From Nitriliruptorales bacterium (lineage in GTDB: Bacteria > Actinomycetota > Nitriliruptoria > Euzebyales > Egibacteraceae): a DNA stretch of 8,249 nt. The translations under genes were made by a program, and so were the position numbers. The DNA lies in NCBI GenBank assembly GCA_007133145.1, contig SLNF01000006.1, positions 1-8,249 on the forward strand, written 5' to 3'. The notes under the pieces were generated by a model. The model made no database searches. It saw only the letters and a program-made list of their open reading frames with translations, and was not told the DNA's origin. Position 1 is the stretch's first letter. Each line of letters begins with the position of its first letter. This document shows, piece by piece, positions 7,027 to 8,249 of the stretch.

Positions 7027-8249
7027 GTGGACGCTGCGAGCCCTGCCGCTGCCGACGCCCGGCCACGGGTCGTCGCAGGTCTGCGGCTCGTGCGGCGCGT
7101 CGGTCGCGGCGGGGAGGGCGAGGTCTGGGAGGCCCGCGACGCCGAGGGGCGTCGACGGGCGCTCAAGCTCGTCCGACCCGAGGCGCTCGCGAGCCCCGCC
7201 GAGCTCGCGCGGCGCGGTGCCTACCTGCGCCGCATCGACCATCCCGCGCTCGTCGCGGTGCACCGCACCGGGCGCCTCGCCGGCTCCGTGCTCGAGGGCT
7301 GGGGTTTCCTCGACATGGACTTCGTCGACGGGCAGTCGCTGGCCGAGGCGCCCGCCGACCCCGACGCGCTCGAGCGCCTCACCGACCTCGCCGAGGGGCT
7401 CGACCTGCTCCACGCCGGACGCTGGTCCGACGGCGTGCCCCTCGTCCACCGCGACGTCAAGCCGGCCAACCTCATCGCGACGCCCTCCGGGGAGGTCGTC
7501 CTCGTCGACTGCTCGACGCTGCGTGGCACCGACGCCACGCAGCTCACCCGCATCGGCACGCCGCGCTATGCCGCCCCCGAGGTCCTCACCGGTCGCGCCG
7601 GTCCTCCGGCCGACGTCTACAGCTTCGGTGCCACCGTCGTCGCGCTGGCCACCGGCGCGCGTGGTGAGGCGCTCGACGAGGTCCTCGCCGACCCCGGCGC
7701 GCTCGCGCTGCCGGCCACCGTCGGAGCGGCCCTCGATCCCGACCCTTCCCGGCGGCCGTCGTCGTGTCAGGAGGTCCTCGCCGCCGGCGCCAGCATCGAC
7801 CTCGACGCGCTGCCCGACCTGCGCACCGCCGGCTGGTCGCAGGAGTGGGCCCGGCGCGACCTCGACGGTGCGGACGTCGACCCGGCACGCCGCGCCGGCA
7901 AGCCCGGCACCTGGTTCGGCGTCCTCTCGCTCGCGACCAGCCTGGCGGCGCTGGCCGCGGTCGGCCTGCTCGACGAGGCTGGCTCCCGTCTCGACGGCCT
8001 GCTCGGGACCTGGCCGCTGGTCGCCGCGGCAGCCGCGGCCGCGCTGCTCGTCGTCGGCGCGCGCGTCGGGGGCGCTCCGCTGCGGGCGGCGCTGCTCGCC
8101 AACCCCTTCGCCTGGGGCTGGCCGCTCGGCAGCAAGGCGGTCGCGGCCGGTCGCACCCGGGCCTGGGTGCGCACGACGACGAGCGGAGCCCTGCTCGCCG
8201 TCGCCGCGGTCGTCGCCCTCGTCACCGCCGTGGTCACCGGCGTCGCCGA
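7027..8249 (+). CDS. Hanks-type Ser/Thr protein kinase with C-terminal membrane helices (3' end missing)
   Basis: 407 codons are present and the frame runs off the window. The kinase domain spans about residues 18-255: glycine loop G26xGGxGxV33, ATP-binding Lys47 in RALKLV, catalytic loop HRDVKPAN (141-148), metal Asp161 in DCS instead of DFG, GTPRYAAPE (177-185), DVYSFG (196-201) and the late Arg243. The usual alpha-C glutamate position, nine residues before the HP motif, appears to be Arg63. After a linker come three hydrophobic segments, about 296-315, 326-347 and 387-407, so the kinase is cytosolic and membrane-anchored with a polytopic tail. No PASTA or other sensor domain is visible before the edge. 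GTG 7027 is the only sensible start near the domain; no ribosome site is seen. It diverges from the diguanylate cyclase gene. Substrates are unknown. Confidence 0.9.
   Translation, partial: MDAASPAAADARPRVVAGLRLVRRVGRGGEGEVWEARDAEGRRRALKLVRPEALASPAELARRGAYLRRIDHPALVAVHRTGRLAGSVLEGWGFLDMDFVDGQSLAEAPADPDALERLTDLAEGLDLLHAGRWSDGVPLVHRDVKPANLIATPSGEVVLVDCSTLRGTDATQLTRIGTPRYAAPEVLTGRAGPPADVYSFGATVVALATGARGEALDEVLADPGALALPATVGAALDPDPSRRPSSCQEVLAAGASIDLDALPDLRTAGWSQEWARRDLDGADVDPARRAGKPGTWFGVLSLATSLAALAAVGLLDEAGSRLDGLLGTWPLVAAAAAAALLVVGARVGGAPLRAALLANPFAWGWPLGSKAVAAGRTRAWVRTTTSGALLAVAAVVALVTAVVTGVA

Noticed and set aside
6970..7449. N-terminal extension of the cyclase frame by 160 residues
   Set aside because: The extension is antisense to the kinase glycine loop, Lys47 and catalytic loop, and its sequence is low complexity. 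The membrane protein starts naturally at ATG 6969.
6951..7667. Plus-strand 238-codon frame over the kinase N-terminus
   Set aside because: It is Arg/Ala/Pro-rich and out of frame with the kinase motifs, which are all in the frame beginning at GTG 7027.

Overview
The window comes from a very GC-rich genome, almost certainly an actinomycete (Actinomycetota). Nearly all third codon positions are G or C. It carries a DUF222/13E12-type HNH protein, a family found mostly in actinomycetes, and what looks like a purN-purH junction, an order common in that phylum. Class cannot be fixed from the sequence; a deep-branching high-GC lineage is possible. No phage, insertion sequence, CRISPR array, tRNA or rRNA was seen.

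Left part (1-2181, plus strand): the last 12 codons of a probable purN overlap the ATG of a complete purH, which makes the last two enzymatic steps to IMP. Four bases after purH, a TTG-initiated gene encodes a small lipoprotein of unknown function, apparently coupled to the purine genes.

Middle (2182-3906, plus strand): a short G-rich spacer contains a 37-bp imperfect tandem duplication and a possible hairpin. It leads into a DUF222 + HNH nuclease-like protein with a long Pro/Gly/Ala-rich linker. The lipoprotein and HNH genes lie in the same frame, separated only by one TAG that falls inside the first repeat copy.

Right part (3907-8249): three small inverted repeats occupy the convergent gap between the HNH gene and a minus-strand pair. 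That pair, in transcription order, is a six-helix membrane diguanylate cyclase (GGDEF, with an RxxD inhibitory site) followed 10 bases later by a cytosolic S9-family prolyl oligopeptidase-like peptidase. Diverging from the cyclase across a 57-base gap is a Hanks-type Ser/Thr protein kinase with at least three C-terminal membrane helices; it runs off the window end. The kinase lacks the usual alpha-C glutamate and has DCS in place of DFG.

Functionally this is a housekeeping purine module beside a membrane signalling cluster of kinase, c-di-GMP synthase and peptidase. A regulatory link between kinase and cyclase is only suggested by the divergent layout. Nothing here amounts to a demonstrable new defence or mobile system; the best leads are the divergent kinase, the duplication that carries a stop codon, and the kinase/cyclase/peptidase neighbourhood.
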